This document shows positions 43,436 through 52,126 of a stretch of DNA of 64,000 nucleotides, in pieces (position 1 is the first letter of the stretch; every line of letters starts with the position of its first letter). Location: assembly GCF_000716605.1 (NCBI RefSeq), contig NZ_JNXE01000001.1:1-64000 (forward strand), read 5' to 3'. The position numbers and the translations under genes were made by a program. This DNA comes from Streptomyces sp. NRRL F-525 (lineage in GTDB: Bacteria > Actinomycetota > Actinomycetes > Streptomycetales > Streptomycetaceae). The notes beneath the pieces are model-generated. The model was not told the DNA's origin, ran no database searches, and saw nothing but the letters and a program-made list of their open reading frames with translations.

Positions 43436-44728
43436 TCACGTCTCGGTTGCGGTTGCGGTGGCGGTGGCGGTGACGGTGGTGGGCGTGACGGTCGCGGAGG
43501 CGCTGGTGGTCACGGGAGCACTCGTCACCGGGGCGCTGCTGGTGACCGGTGCGCTCGGCGGGGCCGAGTGGGACACCACCGAGGGCGAACCGGTCGTAGG
43601 CGAACTGCTGGACGGCGGTGGGTTGGACGACGGGGGTTCACTCGTGGGCGAGGAGGGTGCTGGGGCGGATGTCGAGGGCGGCGCCGTGGACGTCGGCGGA
43701 GCCAGCGTCGGCCCGGAGGTCGTCGGACCCGGGGGAGTGGACGTAGCGCCCCCATTCGTCCCGCCGGTCACGCTCAACGTCACGTACTCCCCGAACCGCA
43801 GCTCGGTCCCGGCGGGCGGATCGCTGGCCGTGACGTGCGCATCGTCGGAGGGCACCGCACTCCCGCCGTACCCCACGGCCAGACCCCTGCTCACCAGTTG
43901 CCGCCGCGCGTCCCCGAACGTCGCCCCCGCGAGATCGGGCACCGCGTGCTGCTTCCGGGTGTCGAAGGTGGTGTCGTGCTTGCCCGTCGTGCCGACCGGC
44001 CGCGTGATGCCGGTGCCGGGATCGTCGACATCGACGAGGGCGAGCCCCTCCATCTGCCGCGGCGCCGGACGCACCGCCACGACCGAGGACGCGTGATATC
44101 CGCTCCACTTCTTGTTGCCGTCCGCGAACTTGACGGAAATGCGGCTCGCGTCGCCCTTGAAGGGGCGCAGTGGATTTCCGCACGAGCACTTCGCGGCCGG
44201 TTCCCCCTGCTCGTCGACGAGAATCGCGATTCCCGACTGGAGAAGGGAGTTGTAGGGCGTGGCCTTTCCCTTTTTGTAGTCGTGGTTCTGTACGAGAGTG
44301 TCGTGACGCAGGAGTACGGGTGTGAGCCGGTCCAGATAGTCCGGTATCTGGTCTGTGGTGATATCCAGCACACCCGACCAGGCAACGGCCTTCTGATGAT
44401 TCGCGGGATCGGTCAGAAACCTCTTGAGTTTCGCCACGTCACAGATGGTCGGCTTCGTGGTGCCCCCGTACAGCCCAGGAGTGTCCCCTTGCTGCAAGCT
44501 GCCCCGCACGGGCACCGAACGCACCGCGGCGTCCTGCCCCAGTCCGTGTTTCTCGTCGAAGAAAGGCGCGAGCGATGGAACTCGGGCGGCAACCGCCTGC
44601 ACGGCGAACAAATGTGCGCCCCCGCCGCATCCACTCAGTCCACTTACGACCAGGACGCACGCGAGCAGCACGGCGATCCTGCGGATCACCGGAATTCCGG
44701 TCCTTTGCACAACAGCGCGAAATGTCAC
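43436..44728 (-). CDS. Lipoprotein with PASTA domain and Ser/Thr/Pro tail
   Basis: About 430 residues. Lipobox VVSGLSGC after a hydrophobic signal; a conserved region of about 200 residues (FDEKHGLGQDAAVRSVPVRG onwards, with CSCGNPLRPFKGD), which I think is DUF6777; one PASTA domain (HAVPDLAGATFGDARRQLVS then RGLAVGYGG, DPPAGTELRFGEYVTLSV); and a 110-residue Ser/Thr/Pro tail ending in alternating Thr-Ala. Start uncertain: GTG 44728 has GGGGAG upstream; 44758 or 44689 are possible. Located 25 bases before the PASTA-less kinase, suggesting a split receptor. Confidence 0.8.
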   Translation of the reverse strand: MTFRAVVQRTGIPVIRRIAVLLACVLVVSGLSGCGGGAHLFAVQAVAARVPSLAPFFDEKHGLGQDAAVRSVPVRGSLQQGDTPGLYGGTTKPTICDVAKLKRFLTDPANHQKAVAWSGVLDITTDQIPDYLDRLTPVLLRHDTLVQNHDYKKGKATPYNSLLQSGIAILVDEQGEPAAKCSCGNPLRPFKGDASRISVKFADGNKKWSGYHASSVVAVRPAPRQMEGLALVDVDDPGTGITRPVGTTGKHDTTFDTRKQHAVPDLAGATFGDARRQLVSRGLAVGYGGSAVPSDDAHVTASDPPAGTELRFGEYVTLSVTGGTNGGATSTPPGPTTSGPTLAPPTSTAPPSTSAPAPSSPTSEPPSSNPPPSSSSPTTGSPSVVSHSAPPSAPVTSSAPVTSAPVTTSASATVTPTTVTATATATATET

Positions 44729-44805
44729 TACCGCTCCCCCCGGCCGCGGTTCCCCCATCGCGCTTATGCTACTGAACGAAATTCCCGTTCAGTTGCCGCA
44801 TGTGT

Positions 44806-45756
44806 TCAATTGCTTCGTGTGTTCAATGAGGCCAAATAGGCGTTGTACGCCTCGAGTTCCTTGTCACCGTCCCGGTCGGCGGCCCGGTCCTGCCGCTTGG
44901 CCTGCCGCTGCTCCGAGCTGTACCACTGGAAGAGCAGGGCGATCAGCACCAGCACGGACGGGACCTCGCTGAACGCCCAGGCGATGCCACCGGCCGCGTT
45001 CTGATCGGAGAGCGCGTCGATGCCGAGGGAGGCGGGCGGGTTCTTGAACGTCTCGACCATCGGCTCCGACGCCATCATCAACGCGATGCCGAAGAACGCG
45101 TGGAACGGCATCCCGGCGAACAGCTCCAGCATCCGCATCAGATAACCCGGCCGATTCGGCCCGGGGTCCACGCCCATGATCGGCCAGAAGAACACCACAC
45201 CCACCGCGAGGAAGTGCACCATCATCGCGATGTGCCCGGTCTTCGACCCCATCAGGAAATCGAAGATCGGCGTGAAGTACAGCGCGTACAGGCTCGCGAT
45301 GAACAGCGGGATCGTGAACGCGGGATGCGTGATGATCTTCATGTACCGGCTGTGCAGAAACATCAACAGCAGTTCGCGGGGCCCCTTGTGCCCCCTGGCC
45401 GCCGGAGGCAGCGCGCGCAATGCCAGCGTGATCGGAGCGCCGAGCAGCAACAGGATCGGCGTCAGCATGCTGATGACCATGTGCTGCACCATGTGCACGC
45501 TGAACATGACCATTCCGTAGTCATTCAGCTTGGTGCACATCACCAGCCCGATGGTCAGCACACCGATGACGAAAGAGATCGTCCGCCCCACAGGCCACGA
45601 GTCCCCCCGCCGCCGCAACCGCACGACCCCCCAGCCGTACAGCCCGAGCCCGAGCAGGCAAGCGGTCAGGAAAAACGGGTCGGCCGACCACTCAAGCCCG
45701 CGCGCAAAGGTGAACGGCGGCAGATCCATGGTCATACCGTGCCCGCCGTGATCCAT
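44806..45756 (-). CDS. CtaG/caa3-type cytochrome oxidase assembly-like membrane protein
   Basis: 316 residues, seven or so TM helices (LTACLLGLGLYGWGVVRLRR, TISFVIGVLTIGLVMCTKLN, and others). Repeated Met/His motifs (FSVHMVQHMVISMLTPILLL, MMVHFLAVGVVFFWPIMGVD, GMPFHAFFGIALMMASEPMV) are typical of the DUF1404-like CtaG family linked to copper delivery for cytochrome c oxidase. The Met/His/Gly-rich N-terminus (MDHGGHGMTMD) may bind copper. No oxidase genes are near. Monocistronic; promoter lies in 45757-45855. Confidence 0.85.
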   Translation of the reverse strand: MDHGGHGMTMDLPPFTFARGLEWSADPFFLTACLLGLGLYGWGVVRLRRRGDSWPVGRTISFVIGVLTIGLVMCTKLNDYGMVMFSVHMVQHMVISMLTPILLLLGAPITLALRALPPAARGHKGPRELLLMFLHSRYMKIITHPAFTIPLFIASLYALYFTPIFDFLMGSKTGHIAMMVHFLAVGVVFFWPIMGVDPGPNRPGYLMRMLELFAGMPFHAFFGIALMMASEPMVETFKNPPASLGIDALSDQNAAGGIAWAFSEVPSVLVLIALLFQWYSSEQRQAKRQDRAADRDGDKELEAYNAYLASLNTRSN

Positions 45757-45855
45757 CGAACGGCTCCTGATTCGTGGGGGTGTGGGTCATCTGTCCGCAC
45801 CAGAGTAGAACCGCCCCCGGTCACTTCTGCGACCGGGGCCAGCGGAACCCCCTGA

Positions 45856-45885
45856 GGGGCGCGGGGAACTGCGCGACCAGCCCCC
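45856..45885 (+). repeat. Dispersed hairpin repeat, copy 2
   Basis: GGGGCGCGGGGAACTGCGCG then ACCAGCCCCC, complete with both outer stem arms (GGGGC/GCCCC). Located 35 bases downstream of the pfkA stop on the minus strand, so it may end that transcript. Confidence 0.85.
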
Positions 45886-45919
45886 ACGCGCCCGCACCCG
45901 ACGAACTACCTCACGGCGT

Positions 45920-46945
45920 TCAGAGCACGCACTCAGCCTCTTCATACCGATCAGCAGGCACGGTCTTCAACGTCTCCACCGCATCCGCCAACGACACCAT
46001 CACGATGTCGGTCCCCCGAAGCGCGGTCATCTTCCCGAACTCCCCCCGATGCGCGGCTTCCACCGCATGCCACCCAAACCGAGTAGCGAGCACCCGGTCA
46101 TACGCGGTCGGCGTACCCCCACGCTGCACATGCCCAAGAATCACCGGCCGCGCCTCCTTACCGAGCCGTTCCTCCAGCTCGATGGACAGCTGCCGAGCGA
46201 TCCCCGCGAAGCGCTCATGGCCGTAGACATCCTTCTTGCCCTCGTCGAAGTCCATGGACCCGGCCCGAGGCTTGGCACCCTCGGCGGCAACCACGATCGC
46301 AAACCGCTTGCCCGCCTCGAAGCGTTCGCCGACCCGCGCGGCCAACTCCTCGATGTCGAAGGGCCGTTCAGGCACGACGATGGCGTGCGCGCCGGCCGCC
46401 ATGCCGGAGTGCAGCGCTATCCAGCCGGTGTGGCGGCCCATGACCTCCACGACGAGCACGCGCTGGTGGGACTCGGCGGTCGTCTTGAGCCGGTCGAGGG
46501 CCTCCGTCGCGACACCGACGGCCGTGTCGAAGCCGAAGGTGACGTCCGTGACCGCGATGTCGTTGTCGATGGTCTTGGGGACGCCGACGACCGGGAGCCC
46601 GGCGTCGTACATCAGCTTGGCCGCCTTGAGCGTGCCCTCGCCGCCGATCGGGATGATCGCGTCGAGGCCGAGCTCCTCGACATGGCCCTTGGCCCGCTCG
46701 ACGCCGTCCCGGAGCTGGGAGGGCTGGACGCGGGAGGAGCCGAGGATGGTGCCGCCGCGAGCAAGGATGCCGCTCACCGCGTCGAGGTCGAGCTTGAGGT
46801 AGTCGCACTCCAGGAGGCCTTTCCAGCCGTCCCGGAAGCCGATGACCTCGTCGCCGTGGTCCACGACGGCGCGGTGCACGACGGACCGGATGACGGCGTT
46901 CAGGCCGGGGCAGTCGCCGCCGGACGTGAGGACACCAATGCGCAT
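45920..46945 (-). CDS. pfkA: 6-phosphofructokinase (ATP-type, Gly104/Lys124)
   Basis: 341 residues. Phosphorylates fructose-6-phosphate in glycolysis, cytosolic. TSGGDCPGLNAVIR, IPIGGEGTLKAAK, PKTIDNDIAVTDVTFGFDTA and MGRHTGWIALHSGMAAG are the PFK motifs. Position 104 is Gly (ATP-type) while 124 is Lys, the combination seen in actinobacterial PFKs. Extra C-terminal allosteric segments of the E. coli enzyme are not obvious. One of probably several pfkA paralogues in the genome. Start ATG 46945; the 189 bases upstream (46946-47134) hold no clear gene. Confidence 0.93.
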   Translation of the reverse strand: MRIGVLTSGGDCPGLNAVIRSVVHRAVVDHGDEVIGFRDGWKGLLECDYLKLDLDAVSGILARGGTILGSSRVQPSQLRDGVERAKGHVEELGLDAIIPIGGEGTLKAAKLMYDAGLPVVGVPKTIDNDIAVTDVTFGFDTAVGVATEALDRLKTTAESHQRVLVVEVMGRHTGWIALHSGMAAGAHAIVVPERPFDIEELAARVGERFEAGKRFAIVVAAEGAKPRAGSMDFDEGKKDVYGHERFAGIARQLSIELEERLGKEARPVILGHVQRGGTPTAYDRVLATRFGWHAVEAAHRGEFGKMTALRGTDIVMVSLADAVETLKTVPADRYEEAECVL

Positions 46946-47134
46946 AGCCCGAAGAACCTTCTCAACGTGGGCCGAAACCGGACCACGTTGTCCGGTACGA
47001 ACCCCGCCACCCTAACGGCAGGAGGGGGCGGGGTCGTAGCATGCGTCCGCCTGCTGGACGACCCCGCTCACCTGCGCGGACGGGCCGTCAGACGGGCTGG
47101 TTGCCGGTGTCCGAAGAGGAGATGGACGCCCGGT

Positions 47135-47863
47135 TCAGGCAGGCTGCTGAGCTGCGGTGATGCGCTCGTTGCGGAGCGCCTCGTACCAGCGGTCGTCGAT
47201 CGGCGGCAGCGCGTTCACATCGAGGGCCAGCTTCAGCAGCAGGTCCGCGATCAGCGGGTTGCGGGCGAGCACGGGCCCGTGCATGTACGTGCCGAACACC
47301 GTGTCGTTGTACGCGCCCTCGGTGCCGTCGCCCGTGCCGTTGCCCTTGCCGAGCCGCACCTGTGCGAACGGGCGGGCGGTGGGGCCGAGATGGGTGACGC
47401 CCTGGTGGTTCTCGAAGCCGGTCAGCTGGGGCAGGCCCAGGCGCGCGTCGATGTCGCCGAGGACGTCGCCGACGCACCGCTCGCCCTCGCCGCGCGTCGA
47501 CACCACGTCGAGCAGGCCGAGGCCGGGCTCGCGCTGGCCGAGGTCGTTGATGAACTCGTGGCCGAGGATCTGGTAGCCGGCGCACACCGAGAAGACGATC
47601 GCGCCGTTGCCGACGGCCCGGTGCAGGCCGCCGTCACGGCGCAGGCGCTCCGCCGCGAGCCGCTGCGGACGGTCCTCGCCACCACCGATGAGGTAGATGT
47701 CGCCCGAGGTCGGGATGGGCTGGTCGCTGCGTACGTCCAGCCGGGCCACGTCGAGGCCGCGCTGCCGTGCCCGGCGTTCCACGACAAGGGCGTTGCCCTG
47801 GTCGCCGTAGGTGCTCAGCAGGTCCGGGTAGATCCACACCAGACGCAGCTGGTTGTCGCTCAT
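47135..47863 (-). CDS. gatD: Lipid II isoglutaminyl synthase, glutaminase subunit GatD
   Basis: 242-residue class I-like glutamine amidotransferase that supplies ammonia for amidation of D-Glu in lipid II, at the inner face of the membrane. Cys94 (FSVCAGYQILGHEF) has the same number as the S. aureus catalytic Cys; the His is in TYMHGPVLARNP (195). ATG at 47863 has GAGGAC upstream. Immediately follows murT, its obligate partner, as in other Gram-positives. Confidence 0.93.
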   Translation of the reverse strand: MSDNQLRLVWIYPDLLSTYGDQGNALVVERRARQRGLDVARLDVRSDQPIPTSGDIYLIGGGEDRPQRLAAERLRRDGGLHRAVGNGAIVFSVCAGYQILGHEFINDLGQREPGLGLLDVVSTRGEGERCVGDVLGDIDARLGLPQLTGFENHQGVTHLGPTARPFAQVRLGKGNGTGDGTEGAYNDTVFGTYMHGPVLARNPLIADLLLKLALDVNALPPIDDRWYEALRNERITAAQQPA

Positions 47864-47884
47864 GGTCAATTCGTCCTCTGAGTC

Positions 47885-49123
47885 TCAGTTGCCGACGCGG
47901 CGGCGCAGGTCCTGGAACGCGGTGTAGTTCGCGATGACCTCGATGCGGCCGGGCGGGGCCAGCTGCACGGCCTGGTCGAGGTTGTCGCAGACCTGGAAGT
48001 GCTGGTTGGCCACTTCCAGGCGGACCGCGAGGTCCAGCTTGCGGTCGCCCACGACGAAGATGGGGTGGCCGGTCAGTCGGGTGTAGTCGACGTCCCACAG
48101 CCACGAGGTGTCGGTGCCGTCGGCGCCCCGCGCGTTCACCGAGAGGATCACCGGGGTCGGCGGCGGATCGATCAGGCTGAACGTTTCGAGCCAGCCCGCC
48201 GGGTTCTTCGCCAGCAGCAGCCGCAGGTCGCGCTGCATGAACTGGACGACGTCATAGCGTCCGGCCACGGCCTGCACCCGGTACATGCGCTCCAGGGCGA
48301 CCTGCGGCGGCACCCCGAAGACGGCGGCGACCGCGGCCGAAGAGGCGGCATTGGCCTTGTTGGCACGCCCCGGCAGCTGAAGATGAATGGGCCAGGCGGA
48401 CCCGTGCGGGTCGAGGACGTGATCCCCGGACAGCGCCCAACTCGGCGTAGGCCGACGGAATCCGCACTCGCCGCAGAACCAGTCATCGCCGGGCCGCTGC
48501 ATCACGCCACCGCAGGACGGGCAGGACCAGGCGTCGTCCTTCCACATCTGCCCGGCGGCGACCCAGATCACGTTGGGGGAGGAGGAAGCAGCCCACACGA
48601 CCAACGGGTCGTCGGCGTTGGCGACGACGACGGCCTTGGAACCCGACAGCCCCTCACGCCAGTTCTCCGCGAGCATGCGGGTCTCGGCCGCGCGGTCCAA
48701 CTGGTCGCGGGAGAGGTTGAGCAGCGCGATGCACTTGGGGTCGGTGTCGCGGGCGACACCGGCGAGGTACTTCTCGTCGACCTCGATGACACCGAACTTC
48801 GCGTCCGAGCCACCGGCCAGCGCCGAGGTGATGCCGGCGGGCATGTTGGCGCCGAGCGCGTTCGAGACGACGGGCCCGGCGGCGCCGAGAGCTTCGGCGA
48901 TGAGCCGCGTCGTGGTCGTCTTCCCATTCGTCGCCGAGACGAGCGTCACGTCCAGGCTCTGCGCGAGCCGGGCGAGCAGGTCGGGGTCGAGTTTGAGTGC
49001 CACTCGGCCGCCGATCACCGATCCGCTGCCCCGCCCCGCGGCACGCGATGCCGCCGCGACCGCCTTGCCCGCCGTCACGGCCAGCTTGGCCCGCGGCGTG
49101 AGCGGGTCCGAGTTGCCTGCCAT
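47885..49123 (-). CDS. murT: Lipid II isoglutaminyl synthase, Mur-ligase subunit MurT
   Basis: 412 residues. Mur-ligase ATP site LVSATNGKTTTTRLIAEALG, central-domain text GVIEVDEKYLAGVARDTDPK and LLNLSRDQLDRAAETRMLAE, a zinc ribbon (CPSCGGVMQRPGDDWFCGEC, unique to MurT) and the C-terminal DUF1727 domain (LLLAKNPAGWLETFSLIDPP). Activates the D-Glu alpha-carboxyl and couples it to ammonia from GatD. 21 bases separate it from gatD. Divergent from the deformylase gene. Confidence 0.94.
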   Translation of the reverse strand: MAGNSDPLTPRAKLAVTAGKAVAAASRAAGRGSGSVIGGRVALKLDPDLLARLAQSLDVTLVSATNGKTTTTRLIAEALGAAGPVVSNALGANMPAGITSALAGGSDAKFGVIEVDEKYLAGVARDTDPKCIALLNLSRDQLDRAAETRMLAENWREGLSGSKAVVVANADDPLVVWAASSSPNVIWVAAGQMWKDDAWSCPSCGGVMQRPGDDWFCGECGFRRPTPSWALSGDHVLDPHGSAWPIHLQLPGRANKANAASSAAVAAVFGVPPQVALERMYRVQAVAGRYDVVQFMQRDLRLLLAKNPAGWLETFSLIDPPPTPVILSVNARGADGTDTSWLWDVDYTRLTGHPIFVVGDRKLDLAVRLEVANQHFQVCDNLDQAVQLAPPGRIEVIANYTAFQDLRRRVGN

Positions 49124-49277
49124 CAGTTCTCGATCCTCCTTGCGTACGCGCCGCGCCTCTGCCTCCGGCAACGTGGTGTGGACCTCAGCCTATCGAGATC
49201 CTTATCGGTGCCCGAACCGCGGCACCGCGAACCCCTCGCGGCGGGCGTGCGCCGTAGAGAACCGTACCCTTGCGCCC

Positions 49278-49817
49278 ATGCGATACGGCTCCATCCCGGG
49301 CGCCCACGGGCGAGTCCGCCCCCTCACCCTGCTCGGCGACCCACTGCTTCACACCTCCTGCGCAGAAGTAACAGACTTCGGCCCGGAACTGGCCCGTCTC
49401 GTAGAGGACTTGTTCGCGACGATGTACGCGGCCCAGGGGGTGGGCCTCGCCGCGAACCAAGTGGGCGAGCCCTTGCGGGTGTTCGTCTACGACTGCCCCG
49501 ACGACGAAGAGACCCGCCACCTCGGCCATGTGGTCAACCCACGCCTGGTGGAGACGGACGGCGTGGTGCTGAGAGGCCCGGAAGGCTGCCTCTCCCTACC
49601 GGGCCTGGAGGCGGGAACGGAGCGCTACGACCACGCGGTCATCGAGGGCTTCACGGCGACCGGCGACCCGATCACCGTCCACGGCACGGGTTGGTTCGCA
49701 CGCTGCCTGCAACACGAGTACGACCACGTGGAGGGCCGGGTGTACGCGGACCGCGTGACGGGCTGGCGCCACAAACGCCTGATGAGACAGGTGGGCCGAG
49801 CGTCATGGCACCGGTGA
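49278..49817 (+). CDS. def: Peptide deformylase
   Basis: 179 residues. The three metal-enzyme motifs are intact: GVGLAANQVG, EGCLSLPG (Cys ligand) and CLQHEYDH (two His ligands and catalytic Glu). Removes N-formyl groups from nascent proteins. No ribosome site is visible; TACCCT ends 7 bases before the ATG, so translation may be leaderless. No fmt gene adjacent, so it is probably a secondary deformylase copy. Confidence 0.93.
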   Translation: MRYGSIPGAHGRVRPLTLLGDPLLHTSCAEVTDFGPELARLVEDLFATMYAAQGVGLAANQVGEPLRVFVYDCPDDEETRHLGHVVNPRLVETDGVVLRGPEGCLSLPGLEAGTERYDHAVIEGFTATGDPITVHGTGWFARCLQHEYDHVEGRVYADRVTGWRHKRLMRQVGRASWHR

Positions 49818-49893
49818 GCGAAGGCTTTTGGGGCACGGGGCTCCGCCGCGCGGGCGCGACCACCTCTCCACACCGGCGAGCGAGGTTCTTTTA

Positions 49894-49923
49894 GGGGCGC
49901 GGGGAACTGCGCGACCAGCCCCC
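49894..49923 (+). repeat. Dispersed hairpin repeat, copy 3
   Basis: Complete copy (GGGGCGCGGGG...ACCAGCCCCC) between the converging deformylase and TetR genes, preceded by TTTTA; suited to terminate either side. Confidence 0.85.
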
Positions 49924-49949
49924 ACGCACCTGCACTTTGAATACGACCG

Positions 49950-50594
49950 TCAGAACCCCGGACCGCCCACTTTGTCCCCGGCGGCAGCCAACCGCCCCCA
50001 CAACAGATCAGCCAGACTCCGCACCAACTCGGCCCGGGAACAAGGCCGTTCACCCAGCCACCAGTCCCCGGCCGCGTGCATCATCCCGACAATCCCATGC
50101 CCCCACACCCGAGCCAACTGCTGACTGTTGGGCCCCAGATCCACCCGCTCCTCGATGACCTGAGCCAACTCCTCGCCCATCCGCCGCAGCAACGGAACCG
50201 AGTGATTCCCCGTGTCGAACCCCTGATCCGCGGTCTGCCCACCCTCAACGGGATGCATCAGAAACCGGTACACCTGAGGAAGCGCCTCAATCGCGGCGAG
50301 ATACGTGTCGAGCGTCGCCTCAACCCGCTCCCGACGCTCGGCCGGAGCATCCAACGCCGCCCGCAACGACGACAACAGGGCATCCGTATGCCGCTTCGCA
50401 AGGGCCGCGTACAGCCCACCCTTGTCCCCGAAGTGCCGATACAGAATCGGCTTCGTAATACCCGCTTCCGCGGCGATCGCGTTCATCGAGGCCTGCGGAC
50501 CATCACGCAGCACCACTCTGTCCGCGGCCTCCAACAACTCGCGCCGTCGGCGATCGGCGGACCGCTGTTGATCGGTCCGCTGCGTGGTGTCCAT
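49950..50594 (-). CDS. TetR-family transcriptional regulator
   Basis: 214 residues. HTH region: RRRELLEAADRVVLRDGPQA then SMNAIAAEAGITKPILYRHF and GDKGGLYAALAKR. The C-terminal ligand domain (about 75-205) is helical with HPVEGGQTADQGFDTGNH unlike other family branches I know. Divergent from an acyl-CoA dehydrogenase gene, across a palindromic operator, so a fatty-acyl-CoA-responsive repressor is likely. Confidence 0.9.
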   Translation of the reverse strand: MDTTQRTDQQRSADRRRRELLEAADRVVLRDGPQASMNAIAAEAGITKPILYRHFGDKGGLYAALAKRHTDALLSSLRAALDAPAERRERVEATLDTYLAAIEALPQVYRFLMHPVEGGQTADQGFDTGNHSVPLLRRMGEELAQVIEERVDLGPNSQQLARVWGHGIVGMMHAAGDWWLGERPCSRAELVRSLADLLWGRLAAAGDKVGGPGF

Positions 50595-50690
50595 GGTCTC
50601 TCCCCACCCGTGCTGAATCGGTGACGCCTGCGCAAACTAACACTCAACGGCCCCAACGCCTCGAACGGGCTGCCGAGTGGTCATCGGGAG

Positions 50691-50732
50691 TTGACTTTTC
50701 CTACCCGTCGGTAACAGACTCTGTCGTTACCG
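50691..50732 (+). promoter_or_regulatory. Acyl-CoA dehydrogenase promoter and TetR operator
   Basis: TTGACT (50691-50696) is a good -35. Overlapping the -10 region is CGGTAAC-N10-GTTACCG (50709-50715 and 50726-50732), a perfect 7-base inverted repeat, with a further GTAAC at 50736-50740. Binding here would block the acyl-CoA dehydrogenase promoter and probably the TetR gene too. Confidence 0.6.
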
Positions 50733-50765
50733 CAAGTAACATGCTAGTGCGCTGCTGGAGGAGTC

Positions 50766-51995
50766 ATGGCCGAGTTCACCATGGAACTCAACGACGAACA
50801 GAAGGAGGTGCGGGACTGGCTGCACGGCTTCGCCGCCGACGTCATCCGCCCCGCCGCCGCCGAATGGGACGAGCGTGAGGAAACTCCCTGGCCGGTCATC
50901 CAGGAGGCCGCGAAGGTGGGCATCTACTCCCTGGACTTCTACGCCCAGCAGTACTTCGACCCCACCGGCCTCGGCATCCCGATGGCCATGGAGGAGCTGT
51001 TCTGGGGCGACGCGGGCATAGCCCTCTCCATAGTCGGCACCGGTCTCGCTGCGGTCGGCGTCCTCGCCAACGGCACCGAGGAGCAGATCGGTACCTGGAT
51101 CCCCCAGATGTACGGCGACGCCAACGACGTGAAGGTCGCCGCCTTCTGCTCCTCCGAGCCCGACGCCGGCTCCGACGTGGCCTCCATGCGCACGCGTGCC
51201 GTGTACGACGAGGCCAAGGACGAGTGGGTGCTCAACGGCACCAAGACCTGGGCGACCAACGGTGGTATCGCCAACGTCCACGTCGTCGTCGCGGTCGTCG
51301 ACGCGGACCTCGGCTCCAAGGGCCACGCCTCCTTCATCGTCCCGTCGGGCACGCCTGGCCTCTCCCAGGGCCAGAAATTCAAGAAGCACGGCATCCGCGC
51401 CTCGCACACCGCCGAGGTCGTCCTGGAGGACGTGCGCATCCCCGGTTCCTGCCTGCTCGGCGGCAAGGAGAAGCTGGACGAGCGCCTCGCCCGCGCCCGT
51501 GAGCGCGCGAAGGCCGGCGGCGGCGAGCGCGTGAAGAACGCGGCGATGGCGACGTTCGAGGCGTCGCGCCCGGCTGTCGGCGCGATGGCGGTGGGCACGG
51601 CCCGGGCCGCGTACGAGGTCGCCCTCGACTACGCGATGACCCGCGAGCAGTTCGGCCGCCCGATCATCGACAACCAGGGTGTCGCCTTCCAGCTCGCCGA
51701 CATGCGTACGTCCATCGACGCGGCGCGGCTGCTGGTGTGGCGGGCGTCCTGGATGGCCGTCAACGGCAAGCAGTTCACGGCGGCCGAGGGGTCGATGTCG
51801 AAGCTGTTCGCGAGCGAGACGGCGAAGAAGGTGACGGGCCAGGCCATTCAGATCCTGGGCGGCAACGGCTACACCCGTGAGTATCCGGTTGAGCGGATGC
51901 ACCGGGATGCCGCGATCTACACGATTTTCGAGGGCACGAGTGAGATTCAGCGGCTGGTGATCGCTCGGACCTTGTCCGGGATGCCGATTCGTTGA
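50766..51995 (+). CDS. Acyl-CoA dehydrogenase
   Basis: 409-residue FAD enzyme of fatty-acid beta-oxidation. FAD/substrate motifs: [40 protein letters not shown], and C-terminal [20 protein letters not shown] with the catalytic Glu. Helical insert [20 protein letters not shown] is somewhat longer than in short-chain enzymes. GGAGG site upstream. Controlled from the TetR operator at 50709. Confidence 0.93.
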   Translation: MAEFTMELNDEQKEVRDWLHGFAADVIRPAAAEWDEREETPWPVIQEAAKVGIYSLDFYAQQYFDPTGLGIPMAMEELFWGDAGIALSIVGTGLAAVGVLANGTEEQIGTWIPQMYGDANDVKVAAFCSSEPDAGSDVASMRTRAVYDEAKDEWVLNGTKTWATNGGIANVHVVVAVVDADLGSKGHASFIVPSGTPGLSQGQKFKKHGIRASHTAEVVLEDVRIPGSCLLGGKEKLDERLARARERAKAGGGERVKNAAMATFEASRPAVGAMAVGTARAAYEVALDYAMTREQFGRPIIDNQGVAFQLADMRTSIDAARLLVWRASWMAVNGKQFTAAEGSMSKLFASETAKKVTGQAIQILGGNGYTREYPVERMHRDAAIYTIFEGTSEIQRLVIARTLSGMPIR

Positions 51996-52010
51996 GTTTC
52001 GGGTGCGCGC

Positions 52011-52111
52011 CCGGTGGGGGCTGAGCGCGCAGTTCCCCGCGCCCCTAAAAGACCCCTCAGGCACCGGTGTTTTTAAGGGGCGCGGGGAACTGCGCGACCA
52101 GCCCCCACCGG
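52011..52111. repeat. Inverted pair of the dispersed repeat (copies 4 and 5), long terminator hairpin
   Basis: A minus-oriented copy (52016-52046, variant GCTGAGCGCGCAG) and a plus-oriented copy (52077-52106) face each other with 30 bases between. With their flanks (CCGGTGGGGG... and ...CCCCCACCGG) they form a stem of about 37 pairs with few mismatches. Placed between the converging acyl-CoA dehydrogenase and cupin genes; functions best as a bidirectional terminator. Confidence 0.85.
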
Positions 52112-52126
52112 CCGGTGGACGAACAA

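Noticed and set aside
47041..47160. 39-codon plus-strand frame ending SEEEMDARFRQAAELR between pfkA and gatD
   Set aside because: Protein-like only at the end, no ribosome site, and it runs into gatD on the other strand; could be a gene remnant but not supportable.
52016..52106. CRISPR-like paired repeats
   Set aside because: Two inverted copies of a dispersed element with one interval, not direct repeats with spacers; no cas genes.
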